Part shown: positions 32,391 to 44,145 of the stretch, one piece after another
How positions within the stretch are numbered: the stretch's first letter is position 1
Layout: every line of letters begins with the position of its first letter
Source of the DNA: Amphibalanus amphitrite
Lineage: Eukaryota > Arthropoda > Thecostraca > Balanomorpha > Balanidae
DNA: 64,000 bases
Assembly: GCF_019059575.1 (NCBI RefSeq)
Contig: NW_024882198.1
Coordinates: 246,001 to 310,000, forward strand
Direction: 5' to 3'
The notes under the pieces: generated by a model
What the model saw: the letters and a program-made list of their open reading frames with translations, nothing else
What the model was told of the DNA's origin: nothing
The model's database searches: none
Made by a program: the position numbers and the translations under genes

Positions 32391-35300
32391 ATGTGCAAAG
32401 CCGGCATGAAACGAAGATCGCAGAAGGTGGAAATTCTTCTGGACATTCAAAGCGTAAGTATCCATATCTACTGCAGCGCTGGATGTACGTTTTATTGGTT
32501 TTGCATGCCTATTGCCGAACATGATATTGCACACCTCATGGTGGATAAAATTGTGTTTGACGGCTAATGACTGCACGCGAGACAATTGACTGCCCCGTGC
32601 TCGGCAGGTGCGGAGTCCGGACGCCTGGGTACCCTGTAATGGAGCCATCTACCTCAGCATCTGCCTGCTGGGACAGTACATCCGCACCAAGGACAAGGCG
32701 CCCATCTTCCCCATCAACTTCAACGAAACGTTCGTCGTCGAAAAGGTACGAAAAAATAATCTTGACCGTGGCGTTGATGACCAGTGTAGCTCGAGCGTCT
32801 AAAACGTTACCACTTCGATCGGCATTTCAGTGTCCGAGTCCGGACAGCAAATAATTTTGTCGCCCTGTCGTAGGCGAACGCAGACGAACGCGGCCTCACG
32901 TGTCTCTGTCCCCTGTCCAAACGCTTCGTCACGTGTCCCCGTGCTCTCTGCAGGTGTTTGGTCACGTGTTCCGGCTGGCCGACCTGGACGATATGCTGGA
33001 CGCCGAGGTGGTGTACCTGGAGCTGATCCAGCGGCCACCGGCGGGACCGGACACCGTGCTGGCCTCGTTCGAGACGTCCGCCCGTGAGCTGCTGTTTCCG
33101 CGGGCGGCGGCAGCCGACCGGCCGGCACGGGCCCACGCCGACCTTGACCTCATCATGGAGCCGACGGCGCACTTCGTGGTGCGTTCGGAATACTGCATGG
33201 GCTACTGGACTGCGCGGAACAGAGATGTCGAGATAATACTTGTCACCTCGCATTCACTTCACTTTCACGTTTAAAGTAATCGTGTTCCAAACATTCTAGG
33301 GTTCGTCATCCTCCTTTGTCCATAGAAGAGAGGTCGTAAGCTAACCAGACGTACCGCTCGGCGTTATAAGCAGTTCCCTTTCTTCACCGCCCCAAATGGT
33401 ATCTTCCCCTACCTCTGGCTCTGACGCATGTTTCCCTGCCTCCAGGGCTCGGTGGCCCCACGTTTAGAGGTGGCCACAAAGACCACCGTCAGGGAGGTCC
33501 GTACCAGCCTGCCGCCGAGACTGGGTGGCCGCACCGGGACCGCCGCTGCTCGCGCCGCCACCGCCGGCCAAGCTGCCGCCGTAGCTGTGCCCAAGGTAGG
33601 TCGTCGTTTGGGGAGAAAGTGGGTGGGGCACTTGTTTTGGGTGGTGTATGTATGTAAGCACGGAATTTTGGACAAATGATACTAGCAAGAAGCAACTACC
33701 TGTTCGAAGTCTGCGTTTGTGGTCATTGTGGCTGACAGAAATGCGAAAGCTCCGACGACGTCAGCAAAAAGTATTGTGTTCTGGTTCGAACCAAACAGTC
33801 GTCAGCCATGGCAATGTTTCTCGCTATCCGCCTCTGCGCCCGGTCTGTCCACCCGCAGGTGTTGCGCGGCCGTCCGGCCGGCGACCGGCCGCCGTTCCGC
33901 TGGCGGCGCCCGGAGACGGCTCTGATCGGCCGTGAGATCGGCGACCCGCCGCCGCCGACGCGCCGCCGCCGCCGCAGCCGCAGCGACCCGCCGGCGGGCG
34001 CCGGCCGCGGCCGCCACTGTCACTGCTCGTGCTCCGGTCAGCCGGCGGCGGCGGCCCGGCCGGCGCGGAGCACCAGCAGTGCCGAGCGGGCCCCGCCGAG
34101 CTCCTCTGGCGGCCGGGCGGTCCGCTCCCGCTCCGTGGAGCCGCTGCCCGTCCAGGTGGACGAGGGAGCGCCGCCACGCGCCGGTACGTCACGAGACGTA
34201 TATAAACACAGCGGTGCCGTCTTAAGGCTGGGAATGTCACGAGGTCAAACATAAACGCTAGAAAATTAGTCTCGTTTTAATTTTACGATGGACATGATTC
34301 CGTCTCAAATGTTTAGAATATAGTGAGTTACGGTTTGCGGTTTTCGGAACAGTTTACCAGTTTACTACTACATCATTCAACAAATATTCGGATGCTCATT
34401 TACTCGGCACTGTCCGTATTCCCTATCAGATGCTCGTCCATGTTGGGTTGATGGCTGAGCTTGAACCTGCGTTTCTCTGCACAGGCTGGTGCGCGCACTG
34501 CCAGACCCACCACATCATCCACCACTGTTCGGTGTGCGAGGCGTACCAGCGGTACTTCGGACGCGGCTACCCGGGCCACTACCACCACGACTGCTGCGAC
34601 TGCCGCTGTCCGGTGAGATTAACTCCTCATATCGACAGAAGGCTACCCGGGACACTACCACCACGACTGCTGCGACTGCCGCTGTCCGGTGAGATTAACT
34701 CCTTATATCGACAGAAGGGTACCCGGGACAAATCCTCTCCCTTTAACGCCAGTAGGGCTACCCTCCTCCCTACAACGACAGTAGGGCTACCATGGGCGAA
34801 CTCAAGATTGGTTGGTTACGGCGATGACACGAATCACATTGTTTCTGTACGTTGCAAGTGTCAGCATTGTTGTCCTTGCCGACGAATTGAAGTCCTTTGT
34901 CCATTACGCTTACCCGCGCGGTCCGTCACAAAATATGAGCCTCATACCTGAGCCGTGTCATTTGATATACTCGGCCCGTGACATCACTGTTACACCAGCT
35001 GGCCGTGCCATCCCTCACACACTTACACTCGACCGCTACACCCCCTGACCCGTGCAGCCCGTGACCGGTGCCGTCCATTTTACCAGGTGACTACTGACGG
35101 CGTGCGCCATGTGTGCGGAAAGCCGCGGCCGGGCGGCAGCGACGGCACAGACTCCGAGGTCATGTCTCAGGACAGGTGGGTCGGCTGAATACCCGGCTGA
35201 ACGGGCGGCGATAGCTGGCACTGGACTGATGGACCGATGGGTCTCCGATAATGGGTGATGGGTGTGCTTGGGTGAGCTGATGGTAAGCGGATAGGACTGA

Positions 35301-35733
35301 GAGGCAATTTATCGGATCGATAATGAATGCACGTTTTGACTAGGGTAGGTACCGTTAGCACGAATCCGCTACTGATTCTCGGTAGCGCATGCCACTGACT
35401 GACTGACAACATTACTATACTTTTGTAGTTCAAGCTCTCGGCATTGCGACTAAAACTTGACGAGGTTGGCATACAAACGCTCTTCGGAAGTTTCGAGTCT
35501 TGCATATTGTATTTCAAAGAGCTAGTGGCCGGAATCCTGATCATCCTGTCGTCTAACGTTCTCCCCCCCCCCTCCCCCCTAGCGGCCACCTGGCGCAGGA
35601 GTGGCAGGACATTGTGCGCGCCTCGCCGCAGCAGCGCACTCAAAGACACCGGTTCTATGACGAGCTCGAGGATGTCTATCGGAGAATGTACGCCAGCGCC
35701 GCGCGCCGCGCCGTCAGGGGCCTCGTCAGCTGA
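32391..35733 (+). CDS. Spata6: Spermatogenesis-associated protein 6-like (SPATA6 family)
   Basis: Eight exons in consistent phase give 422 residues: 32391-32453, 32608-32745, 32954-33178, 33446-33595, 33859-34183, 34485-34612, 35087-35175, 35583-35733. The N-terminal half carries the SPATA6-type domain: IYLSICLLGQY, then PIFPINFNETFVVEKVF, YLELIQRPPAG and the Phe-Pro box LLFPR, ending in VAPRLEVAT. In vertebrates the family acts in the sperm connecting piece and head-tail coupling. The middle is Arg/Ser/Pro-rich. Exon 6 (residues 301-343) is unusually Cys- and His-rich, with CAHC, HHCSVC and CCDCRC clusters that may bind metal. The C-terminal exon is helical and Arg-rich. Exon 6 and its donor are tandemly duplicated downstream. 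A polyadenylation hexamer lies at 36234. Confidence 0.85.
34565..34730 (+). repeat. 76-bp tandem duplication spanning the SPATA6 exon 6 donor
   Basis: Unit 34565-34640 (the last 48 bases of exon 6, then GTGAGA and 22 further intron bases) is repeated at 34641-34716 with about two mismatches. A third copy is only a stub (34717-34730). Decayed GACAGTAGGGCTACC fragments continue to about 34795. The second donor is intact but 76 bases out of phase, so only the first keeps the frame. Confidence 0.93.
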
Positions 35734-35820
35734 GAACCGTCAGGAGTCTCATCAGCTGAGAGCTGTCAGGGGACAGGGGTCTCACCAACTGAGAGCCGCT
35801 GAGGGTCCCATCAGCTGAGA
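35711..35820 (+). repeat. 26-bp tandem repeat spanning the SPATA6 stop codon
   Basis: About four imperfect copies of CCGTCAGG-TCATCAGCTGAGA. The first copy contributes the last codons and the TGA stop of the SPATA6-like frame; the later copies lie in the 3' UTR and each repeat the CAGCTGAG-type stop context. Confidence 0.85.
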
Positions 35821-36233
35821 AGTGTGGGGAGGAACCTTATCAACAGAGCGCGACGGGACGGGACAAGTGCAGCTGTGGACACGTCCCGAATTACCGGGAA
35901 ACCGACGACGGAACGGTGTCAGGCCCGGGGAGGAGTGTTGGTAGGACGATGCTGACACGATAGTTGTTGAATAGGATGGGCGATGGTAGATGTTGTTTTA
36001 GCGCTTGACGAATCGAGAGATTTTTCCGAGCAACGAAACGAAGTTTATGTTGACAGATTGTTGTCTGATATATAGGCGATTGGATCGCTGATCAGTGATC
36101 ACCTGCCGCAATACCAATCCTGCAATGATGTTTTTGTTACAAAGTTATTTTTATCATATATATAGAAACGCTATTACTGAGATTTTAGGGGTACATTTCT
36201 GTCTGAAAACTGTACTATGTATTCGTTAATGTC

Positions 36234-36239
36234 AATAAA
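36234..36239 (+). terminator. AATAAA polyadenylation hexamer for the SPATA6-like gene
   Basis: A canonical hexamer about 500 bases after the stop, preceded by AT-rich sequence, consistent with a 3' UTR end. It is positional evidence only. Confidence 0.5.
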
Positions 36240-36779
36240 TATGGTTGTGCGTCCGAACATGCGAGCTGTTTGGTAGACGCTAAATCGAACCAAACATGTG
36301 GTACCTCAGTTTACGATGATAGTCTAGCGGACCCCAGCTCTCGCGAGTCCAAGACTATCTCATGCTTTCCATGGAATGTCTGTTGTAATTTCGAGACCGG
36401 TGCTCTATTTGAGGGGTCCCTCCCAGCTCAGACTCGGGCGAACTCGCCGTATTCAGAGACGCAGTAGACAAAAAACTTTTGTTATTTTGAAGGGAAACCT
36501 TCAGCATATGGATGCTTACTAATTAATGTCGCTCATGCGCCGTATCCGTCTCAAACACTTGCATGGCGCGTGTTGATTGTTGGACTATTTGAATTGATAA
36601 ATAATTGATAAATGATGTATGATCGGTGTTATCCGGAGTTAACACGAAACTTGAGGAAGCAATGTGAGGAACAATAGTCTTAAAGTGCTAAACACGGCAA
36701 GACATTTCAGTTTGTTCCCTTATTTTGCATTGCATTTCCTTGCCCCATTTTGATTTGAATTCATTAGGCTTATGGATGA

Positions 36780-37382
36780 TTAACCCACGAGCCGCTGGGG
36801 GGGGGGGCATAAAGTTGCCCCCCCTTTACGTTTTGTGAAATATCTCCGAAACCTGATGAGCTACGAGCGTGAAACTTGGCATAGCTTCAAATGAATACCT
36901 AGGCAATGTTTGAGGAAAGTTTGGTGGTTGTAGCACCTAAGATGACGTCACAGTGACGTCATAAAGTTTTTTCGTTTTCCGATATGGACCGTTTCTGATG
37001 ACGCTGAGCATGAAACTCGACTGTAAATGAACTAGACAGCACCTGCTGGCATCCTAAAACATCTTACTACACTTCCATCTAGTTTCTGACCAATAATCGG
37101 CCCTTTATATTCGGTCCCATATATGTGATGCATCGTGAGGAATATGAGAGTCGTAAATCTATAATTTCACTTATGACGTCACTGTGACGTCATTGCAAAT
37201 GGGATCGACACCAAATTTGGACACAACCTTGGCTAGGTATTCAGGAAGATGTGTGCAAAGTTTCGCTTCTCTATCTCTTCGCGTTGCGACGATATCGTCG
37301 CAGAAGTAAAGGGGGGGCAACTTTATGCCCCCCCCCCCAGCGGCCGGCGGGTGGCGCGGAGGCCCAGCGGCCGCCGGGTTAA
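36780..37382. mobile_element. piggyBac-like MITE with TTAA flanks and four CRE octamers
   Basis: TTAACCC begins at 36780 and GGGTTAA ends at 37382, giving the TTAA target site and CCC-type ends expected of piggyBac-derived elements. The ends continue as GCCGCTGGGGGG and its inverted partner, then GGCATAAAGTTGCCCCCC with its inverse near 37305. Most of the 603 bp is a degenerate long inverted repeat with no transposase frame. Two symmetrical pairs of perfect TGACGTCA octamers lie at 36943 and 36954, and at 37174 and 37185. The superfamily call rests on TTAA and the terminal CCC. Confidence 0.75.
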
Positions 37383-38133
37383 GACATTTGAATCTTTTTA
37401 TGTCTTTCCTGCATCTCATAAATACTGTCACAATATCCTGACAGGTAAGCTAAGATATTGGAGCTGGCTTCACCATTATTGGCCAGCGCTAACATGTTTT
37501 AGACCTGATGATGCACTGTATTGCTCTTGCTCTGTTCCGTTAGGGTTGTTACTAATGTCAATGCTTTTGGCTAGTACACTTTGATGTCCTTTTTGAGTGT
37601 ATATCCAGTTATTGTACCCATGTAACGGCTGAATAATTGGACCAGTTTCAACTTTCATCTTGACAACTGACAAGCGTACCTTTGATTTGTTAGGTACATT
37701 GGTGAAATTCATGACAATTGGATTATGGAATCTTGCCATAATTGGGAACTGTTGGTGTAGTGGAATGGCATCGATTGTGTCTGCATATATCTTTGCATTT
37801 CAGATTTCATATTTATACATTTTCCATTCCCATTTGGCCATCACTAGTCTGTCTAGTCAGTAGTCATTCCAATTGCTATTCAAATGTGCCTTTTATCTGG
37901 CTGATCCAAATTTAACATGTTTCTCACCCTTATACCCACTGAACTCAATTATAAAATAAGTAAGCTCTGATTTGGCAATGCTCTCTTTCAGGAAGTTTAT
38001 AATGTTTTGTAACATTTGCTTTTTATTTTATAACCATAAACAAAGCTTAGGAAAATAATTAGGGTGCCAAAAATAAAATTGTTATTACCTACCTTCCTTT
38101 TAAAGATAATGCTGCTTTGCATTGCAGCACCCT
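37383..38133 (+). other. AT-rich region upstream of the RSRC1-like gene
   Basis: AT-rich sequence with a minus-strand open frame (37476-37739, 87 codons) of unrecognised, possibly transposon-derived character. A polypyrimidine tract ending TTTGCATTGCAG at 38127 immediately precedes the RSRC1-like start, so much of this is probably an intron in the 5' UTR. Confidence 0.35.
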
Positions 38134-38859
38134 ATGGCCATGGGCCGCAGCTCGAGTGATTCAGACGACGACCGCGTGCGCCGCCGTCGGGAACGCCGCT
38201 CGCCCGATCGGCGACACAAGAGGCGCGCCCACCGCTCCCGCAGCGACTCGAGGACGCGTCATCGGCGGCGGCGCTCGGGCAGCCGGGAGCGCCGCCGCCG
38301 CCGCGACCGGCGCCGCTCGCGCTCCTCCAGCGGTGAGCGCGACCGGCGGCGGGACCGGAGACGGTCGCGGTCCTCCAGCGGCGAGCGGCGCCGCGACAGA
38401 CGCCGCTCGCGCTCCTCGAGCGGAGAGCGCCGCCGTCGCCGCCGCCGCTCTTCCTCGTCATCGTCAGGCCGCTCGGCGCGTCGCTCGCGCACGGCGTCGA
38501 AGGCGGCGTCTCCGGCGCGGCCTAGCCCGGCTCCGGCGCCCGCGCCGGCGGTGTCGCTGCTGTCGGACGACCCGGCGGGCCGCGCCGCCGCCATCGCAGC
38601 TGTCGAGGAGGACGATTTTGTGCAGCGCTCGTTCATCTCTGGTAAATCTCGGCCTGTCGCCGAGCAGGGTCTGACCACGGACGAACAGGAAAAGCTGGCC
38701 AGCCTGGCCGAGAGCACTGACACTAAAACGGAGATGAAGGACGAGGACATCGTTCACCCGAAACTGTCCGAGGGTGTGCAGAAGAAAACGGACATGTGGG
38801 TGAAGAAAATATACGCGATGCGTCAAAAACTCATCGCCGCGGGGTCCACCGTGTCGTGA
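38134..38859 (+). CDS. Rsrc1: Arginine/serine-rich coiled-coil protein 1-like (RSRC1/SRrp53)
   Basis: This single coding exon of 241 residues (239 if the second ATG at 38140 is used, giving MGRSSSD, closer to the vertebrate start) encodes an N-terminal RS domain of RRSRSSSGERRR-type repeats (about residues 5-120), a Pro/Ala linker, and a conserved C-terminal block with DDFVQRSF, then HPKL and WVKKIYAMRQKLIA. That order (DSFVQ-F, then HPNLF, then W-K-I-LRQ) is the RSRC1 signature. RSRC1 is a nuclear protein implicated in constitutive and alternative splicing and 3' splice-site selection. It is shorter than the vertebrate protein, mainly in the RS region and the coiled coil. The gene converges on the minus-strand GH31 gene, with stop codons 467 bases apart. 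Confidence 0.82.
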   Translation: MAMGRSSSDSDDDRVRRRRERRSPDRRHKRRAHRSRSDSRTRHRRRRSGSRERRRRRDRRRSRSSSGERDRRRDRRRSRSSSGERRRDRRRSRSSSGERRRRRRRSSSSSSGRSARRSRTASKAASPARPSPAPAPAPAVSLLSDDPAGRAAAIAAVEEDDFVQRSFISGKSRPVAEQGLTTDEQEKLASLAESTDTKTEMKDEDIVHPKLSEGVQKKTDMWVKKIYAMRQKLIAAGSTVS

Positions 38860-39326
38860 TTGCGTCGTGCGTCGGAACTTGTGCGATGGTGGTATGCTAC
38901 ATGGTTATACTTATGCCCCCGATTTTAAAACGGCATGTAAATCGCCTTGTCCGATGCATTTGCTGACACTCGTCTATCATCTTGTCCATTCATGCTGACA
39001 TGTGTTGCGACAAAATACAGCGCTAAAAATAACAATGTGTTGTTTGCGCGATGCTCATTCTAACACGCGATGTTCAGGAAACTAAATTCTGCATGACAAA
39101 TTGATACCTGGTTAGGCATGACAGCAATATCTAACAGCTTTATGCAATCATTTATGCCTTAATTAAAACGTAATTTAAGTTTATAAGGCTTTGGAGTGAC
39201 CATTTTCTTTTTTACATCCCCTGATTAGGCGTAGGCATCACCTACATACATAATCTTACTACATACAAGATTACCTACATACATAATCTCCTCTACAAAG
39301 TCCATAACATACGAGATTATGTCTCG
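38860..39326. other. Convergent intergenic spacer (RSRC1-like / GH31)
   Basis: AT-rich DNA shared by the two 3' ends. An ATTAAA-type hexamer lies near 39163, and short ACCTACATACATAATCT direct repeats lie at about 39240-39290. No gene was seen. Confidence 0.45.
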
Positions 39327-42300
39327 TCAATAATTCAGCACGACCCGGTGGTCTGCCTCCATGCCCAGCTGGGTGTGCACCGTCAGCAGTCCCGTGGCCG
39401 GCTCGTACACCACGCTGTCGGCCGGCAGCGGAACTCCGTCGGCGCTGACCGATGACGGCTCCGATGGCACTCCGTAGAAGGAGATCTCGGACAGCGTCGG
39501 GTCCGGCATCCACTGCGTGTCGTTGTGCGTCACCTGTGGAATAAGGCGGTTACGGTATGGCAGTCAGCCAGTTAAAAAGGTTTGTGTTATTTCTAGCTAA
39601 TTTTGCATCACAAGCCTGCCCACAGAAAAGCTTTCCGCTTTCAGAAACTTTAATGATCCAGTTTTATATTTACGATTTCGTAAAATGGCCATAGAAGTCC
39701 TCAAGCACCATCGATTCTTACCTGGATGTCGAGCGTGTTGTCGCTGAAGTGGAAGAGGCAGTGGTAGAAGCTGCCGTCCTTGAACGTGTCCGTGGTCTCT
39801 CCGTCGTCCCAGAAGAGCATGCCGGTCGCCTGGGAGCCGAACACCGCCAGCGAGAACGGGTTGGCGCGGCTGGCGGCCGTCGTGGTGGCGTTGCGCTGCG
39901 TGGGCACGGCGGCGCCGCCTCGGCCGAACACGGGGATCATCTCGTCCAACGCCACCTGGTAGAGCACGCCGCCCGAGTGGTCGGCGTCGTAGGCCAGCGC
40001 GCCCGAGCGCAGGTCCCACCACTGGCCGGCCGGGAACGTGACGTGGACGAACGTCATGCTGGCCTCGTCTAGGATGGGCGCCACCATGACGGCGTCGCCC
40101 CACAGGAACTGGGTGTCGACGCCGCGCAGCGTCGGGTCCGAGGGGAACTGGAAGGCCAGCGGCCGCGTCACCGTCTCGCCCATCTCTGAGGCGCGCCAGA
40201 AGAGCGTGTATAGGTAGGGCAGCAGCCGGTAGCGGAGGCCGAGCGCGTCGCGCGCCGCCGCAGCCACCGACGGCCACACGGCCGGATCCTGGTCAATGTT
40301 CTCGATTGCGTTGTGGTTGCGGCTGAATGGGTAGAACGCTCCTAGCTGCATCCAGCGCAGACAGAGGTGTTCGCTGGTGTCACCTCCAAAGCCACAGATA
40401 TCTGCGCCGACGTGCGGGAAGCCGAACATGCTGAACTCCAGGATACCAACGACGGACCGTTTCATGTCGCTCCATCTGGCGGTGTTGTCGCCCGTCCAGT
40501 GGGTGGCCCAGCGGCCCGCGCCGACGAACGTGCTCCGACTGAGGATCAGACTGCGCCGGCCGGCCATGGTGGCGCGCACGGCGGCGCGCGTGGCGCGGCT
40601 CTCGCTCCAGCCGTACAGGCTATGCACGTCGTAGTGGTAGTACGAGGTGGTGGCGCCGTCCAGGTCGGCCTCGTGCACGCTCGCCATGCATATGGTATGG
40701 TCGGCCACGGTGCCGCTCGGGTTAAAGGCGAACCTGACGAACCGGGTGGGGTACGGCGGGTAGTCGAGCGGCGTATGCGGACACTGGAGACCGCCCTTGG
40801 CGTTCGTGTTGATCGCAGCGGGCTCGTTCACGTCAATCCAGAACCCGTCTGGTCCTCCGGCAACGGCGATAAACCGGCGGATTTCGTCTATCCACCACTG
40901 CAGCGTCCGGTTCGCGAAGAAGTTGGGGAACAAGCCCGGCGCGCTGGTCCGCTCCTTGGCGACTATGTAGTCCTTGCAGCCCTCGCACTGGTTCTCGGGA
41001 ACCAGTGAAGAGTTCAGCCACCCTACGAAGACGTCTTGCTCGACGCCACGGTCAGCGGGTCCATAAATTCCGAAGTCGGCGGCAATCGTAGGATCGTAGA
41101 TGGGCACGAAACGGATGCCCTCTTCGTGAAGTTCACTGATAAAATCTGGGAGATCTTTGAAGTTGACTGGGTCAATTGTAAAGTCTCTACTACCATTCAT
41201 GTAGTCAATGTCTGCCCACTGAACGTCCTGGGGGATCTGGGCTGCTTTCATCCGCTGGCGAACGTCCCTGATGTCCTGGACGCTCTTGTAGCCCCAGCGG
41301 CAGAGCTGGAAGCCGAGGCCCCAGTAGGGCGGCATCACGGGGAGCCCAATGGTGCGGTGGTACTGCTGCAGCACTTCCAGCGGCGAGTCACCAAAGAACA
41401 GGTATAGATCCAGGATGCCGCCCGTGGTGCGGTACGTCAGGGCGGGAACGCCGTCCAGCAGGAACAGACGGTACTCCATTGCGTTGCTGTTGAGGATCAG
41501 CACGCCGAAACTGCTCCCGGGGTCGTCTTCGATTCCAAGGAAGAATGGGTGTACTCCGTACGAGTTTTCGATCTCATCGCCAGGCATATGACCGTTGGCG
41601 AAGATGGGCCATGTGACGCCCGCCTCGAGGTCGTGTCGGAAGCTGTCATGGTTGTTCTCGCCGAAGCCGTACAGGTCGGCGGCGCCCAGCAGGAAGGTGG
41701 CCTCGATGAACTGATCTCCGGACTCCGTAGATGAGCTCGGGCCGCGAGGTGATCACGGGCCGCTGGCGGTGCGTCACCTGGACGCCGAACGTCTGGCCGG
41801 CCTCGGTGGCCGTCAGTGTGATGGCGTACTGCGGATCGGACGGCGGCGGAGTGGGCAGCGGCGGCACGTCCAGCTCGACGGGCACCTCGTACCGGGCCGC
41901 GTCCGTGTCCCGGTACTGGCGACAGCGGAACGGGTGGTGGTCAAAGGGGTGAGACGGACACCGAGTGAGAGTGGCGTCGGGGATGGGCTGCTTGAAAACA
42001 GGCCGTCAGGGTTGAAGCTTTATCTCCATTTCATCTAGGCATCGTTAACTGATCGACAGCGTTCAACAGAAGAGTCCTTCACAAGCAAAGTCCCAGTGTA
42101 TAGCCGTTATATGATCGGGGTCTGGGAATGATTGCCCTAGGATTCCCCTACGTTTTCTGCTCGAGCCAGCCCTGTCTCTGCCCGCTCGTCCCTCTTACCG
42201 TCAGGGCCATCCTGTTGTCGTCGTACTCGACGGCAGTGACCGTCAGCCGCTCGACGTCGTCTCCGAACATGGTGATCTCGCTGTCCCGGCGGCCCAGCAG

Positions 42301-42513
42301 CAGCTCGTAGAGCGTGTGGATGACGAGCGGTGGCTCCAGCAGCTGGTAGCCGACCCGGTCGGCCAGCTGGCAGCCGCCCTGCTCCCACACACAGGCCGAG
42401 TAGAGGCCGCAGGTGGCCTCGTCAGCCGAGTCGGGACCGTCCGGCAGCGGGCACTCGAGCGGCGCCGAGACGGCGGCGCCCAGCAGCGCCAGCAGCGTCC
42501 ACAGACGGGCCAT
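39327..42513 (-). pseudogene. GH31 alpha-glucosidase paralogue with a 7-nt frameshift
   Basis: Exons on the minus strand: 42513-42199, 41915-39722, 39533-39327, matching the plus-strand paralogue. Exon 1 encodes a signal peptide and a trefoil-like Cys motif. In exon 2, seven extra bases (about 41721-41727, duplicating CGGAG) shift the frame after RPELIYG, while the following 600-plus codons stay open. Compared with its twin it lacks eight residues after the nucleophile loop, reads WIDVNEPAAI instead of WIDMNEPSSF and has lost the VWPD motif. The nucleophile Asp and the acid/base in HWTGDNTARW are retained. It could be a recent pseudogene, a 5'-truncated product or an assembly error; the single lesion in otherwise clean sequence leaves this open. 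Confidence 0.8.
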
Positions 42514-42598
42514 GACCGGTCACCGGGCAGAGGACGGACGGAGGGGCGCGGACCGGGACCGGGACGACCGTCCGCCGCCGCGCTGGGACGCTCACTGG
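42151..42598. repeat. Left arm of the GH31 promoter/exon 1 inverted repeat
   Basis: Bases 42151-42598 are nearly identical, in reverse complement, to 44146-44593. The arm covers about 85 bases upstream of the ATG, exon 1 and about 48 bases of intron 1. Identity stops abruptly at both edges, which indicates recent inverted duplication or ongoing gene conversion. Confidence 0.92.
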
Positions 42599-43338
42599 CG
42601 GGCCCGGCGCGCCCGATTGTGTGACGGGACGATCGGTGGCTCCGATAAATCAAAACACAAGGTGTTTGTGCTTACTGGCTGCTTCTCAAACGACTTGACT
42701 TCGATTTTGATCTAAATTTCGCATGGAACGACTACACTGATGCATGGTGAGCTGGCACTGCATATTCCACCTGCTGCTTTATATCTGCAGTTCGTGCTTG
42801 CAAACCCGATAGAAAGCTATGGCAAGACAGGAAGCCTGAGATCATGCTGGCAAGAATTGCTGCAACGTTTCATCGAGATCACTCAAAAGGAAATTGTTAT
42901 ATTGTTCGTGATAGTCAAAATACACCGTTTCACTGCTTACTAGGTATATTTGTTACTCTTGGTCAAACGGCAGCAGTTTCAACGTGGCCAAAAATGTCCG
43001 AGAACAGAAAGTGAAGTCAAAAGTAGCCGACGGGAGAGCGGCTCCCGCGAGTCCAATGTGTTTGCCCGATAGCCCAGAAGTCCAGAACTCCCTCACCCGG
43101 CCGAGGGCTGCGCCCACGCTGCGGCTCGGCACGCGTAACATAAGTACGGCACACATGTACGTCATATCATAGCACCAATCAGAAGCGGGTCAGGACAGGC
43201 GTCAAGGCGAGGAACAGTGACCATATAAGGAAATTGTTAGTAGGGTAGGGGGCTGGGAGTGAACTTCGTTACAGAAATAGTATGGTATAGCCTCTTGTCG
43301 CTGGTGCTTGAACTGATCAATCCTCGTCTTCCATATCC

Positions 43339-43385
<47 letters not shown>

Positions 43386-44145
43386 AGAGAGAGAGAGCAC
43401 CGTCGCTCGGTTGGCGCATCCCATGTGCCTGGAGGTCTGTGGGACCCGGCCAGATGGAACAGAGATAACAGGAGACGCGCCCGTCTGTCAGGCACGCCCA
43501 TAGTCACACGGTGATACTGAGTTCTGAGAGCTTCGGCAAGCAAGTATCAGATACGGAAGCCATATCCACCGTGTTTCCGTGTATATTTTCTATGAACTGA
43601 TAAAATAGAAGCCCGTGAAATGCTATTGCATGAGGTAGGTATCCCACGGTGTTTCAGGAGGCACGCTTTACTTTACGTAACAGTCAAATGTGACTTGATC
43701 AAATTGAACTCTCGTGGTTTAGTCGATGAGTTTTCTCGTTCTTTGTTTTTTTCCTGACACTTTTATCGACTATTCTTGATTCTGGCAAGTTACCATGACA
43801 CCCTAGCAATTGCAAGTAGTTCTACCCGTCTGTTAAACGATTTAACTGACAGTGCATGGCTGCTGGCCAGAACGGGAACACATAATTCGTTATCTCAGCC
43901 CATGGAATAAAAGGACGCTTGCGGGGATACGGGATACTTGCTCGGAACGGTCACGGTCACGGTCACGGGACTTATTTCTTGAGGGAACGGGTTATTTTGT
44001 ACCTTCCACACTCCACCTGTAAAAAGCAGTTTATGTTTGCGGTACAGAGTCCGCTGAAAAACCGGCTGCTCGCTGTGAGTCGGGCCCGGCCGTCAGATAC
44101 GGTCCTATCGCCCGGTTGTAGTCCATCCGGCCGTCCCGTCGGCCA
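42599..44145. other. Spacer between the divergent GH31 genes (shared promoter region)
   Basis: About 1.5 kb lies between the inverted arms and presumably holds both promoters. It contains a (GA)n tract at 43341-43398 and an ATAAAAG sequence near 43907 that could serve the plus-strand gene. No gene was recognised. Confidence 0.5.
43341..43398. repeat. (GA)n microsatellite with G-run
   Basis: GA dinucleotides interrupted by about 11 G, located in the intergenic spacer between the divergent GH31 genes. Confidence 0.95.

Noticed and set aside
39598-40277. Arg/Gly-rich frames overlapping the GH31 C-terminal halves on the same strand
   Set aside because: They are shifted-frame readings of GH31 codons with high GC3 and have no independent signal.
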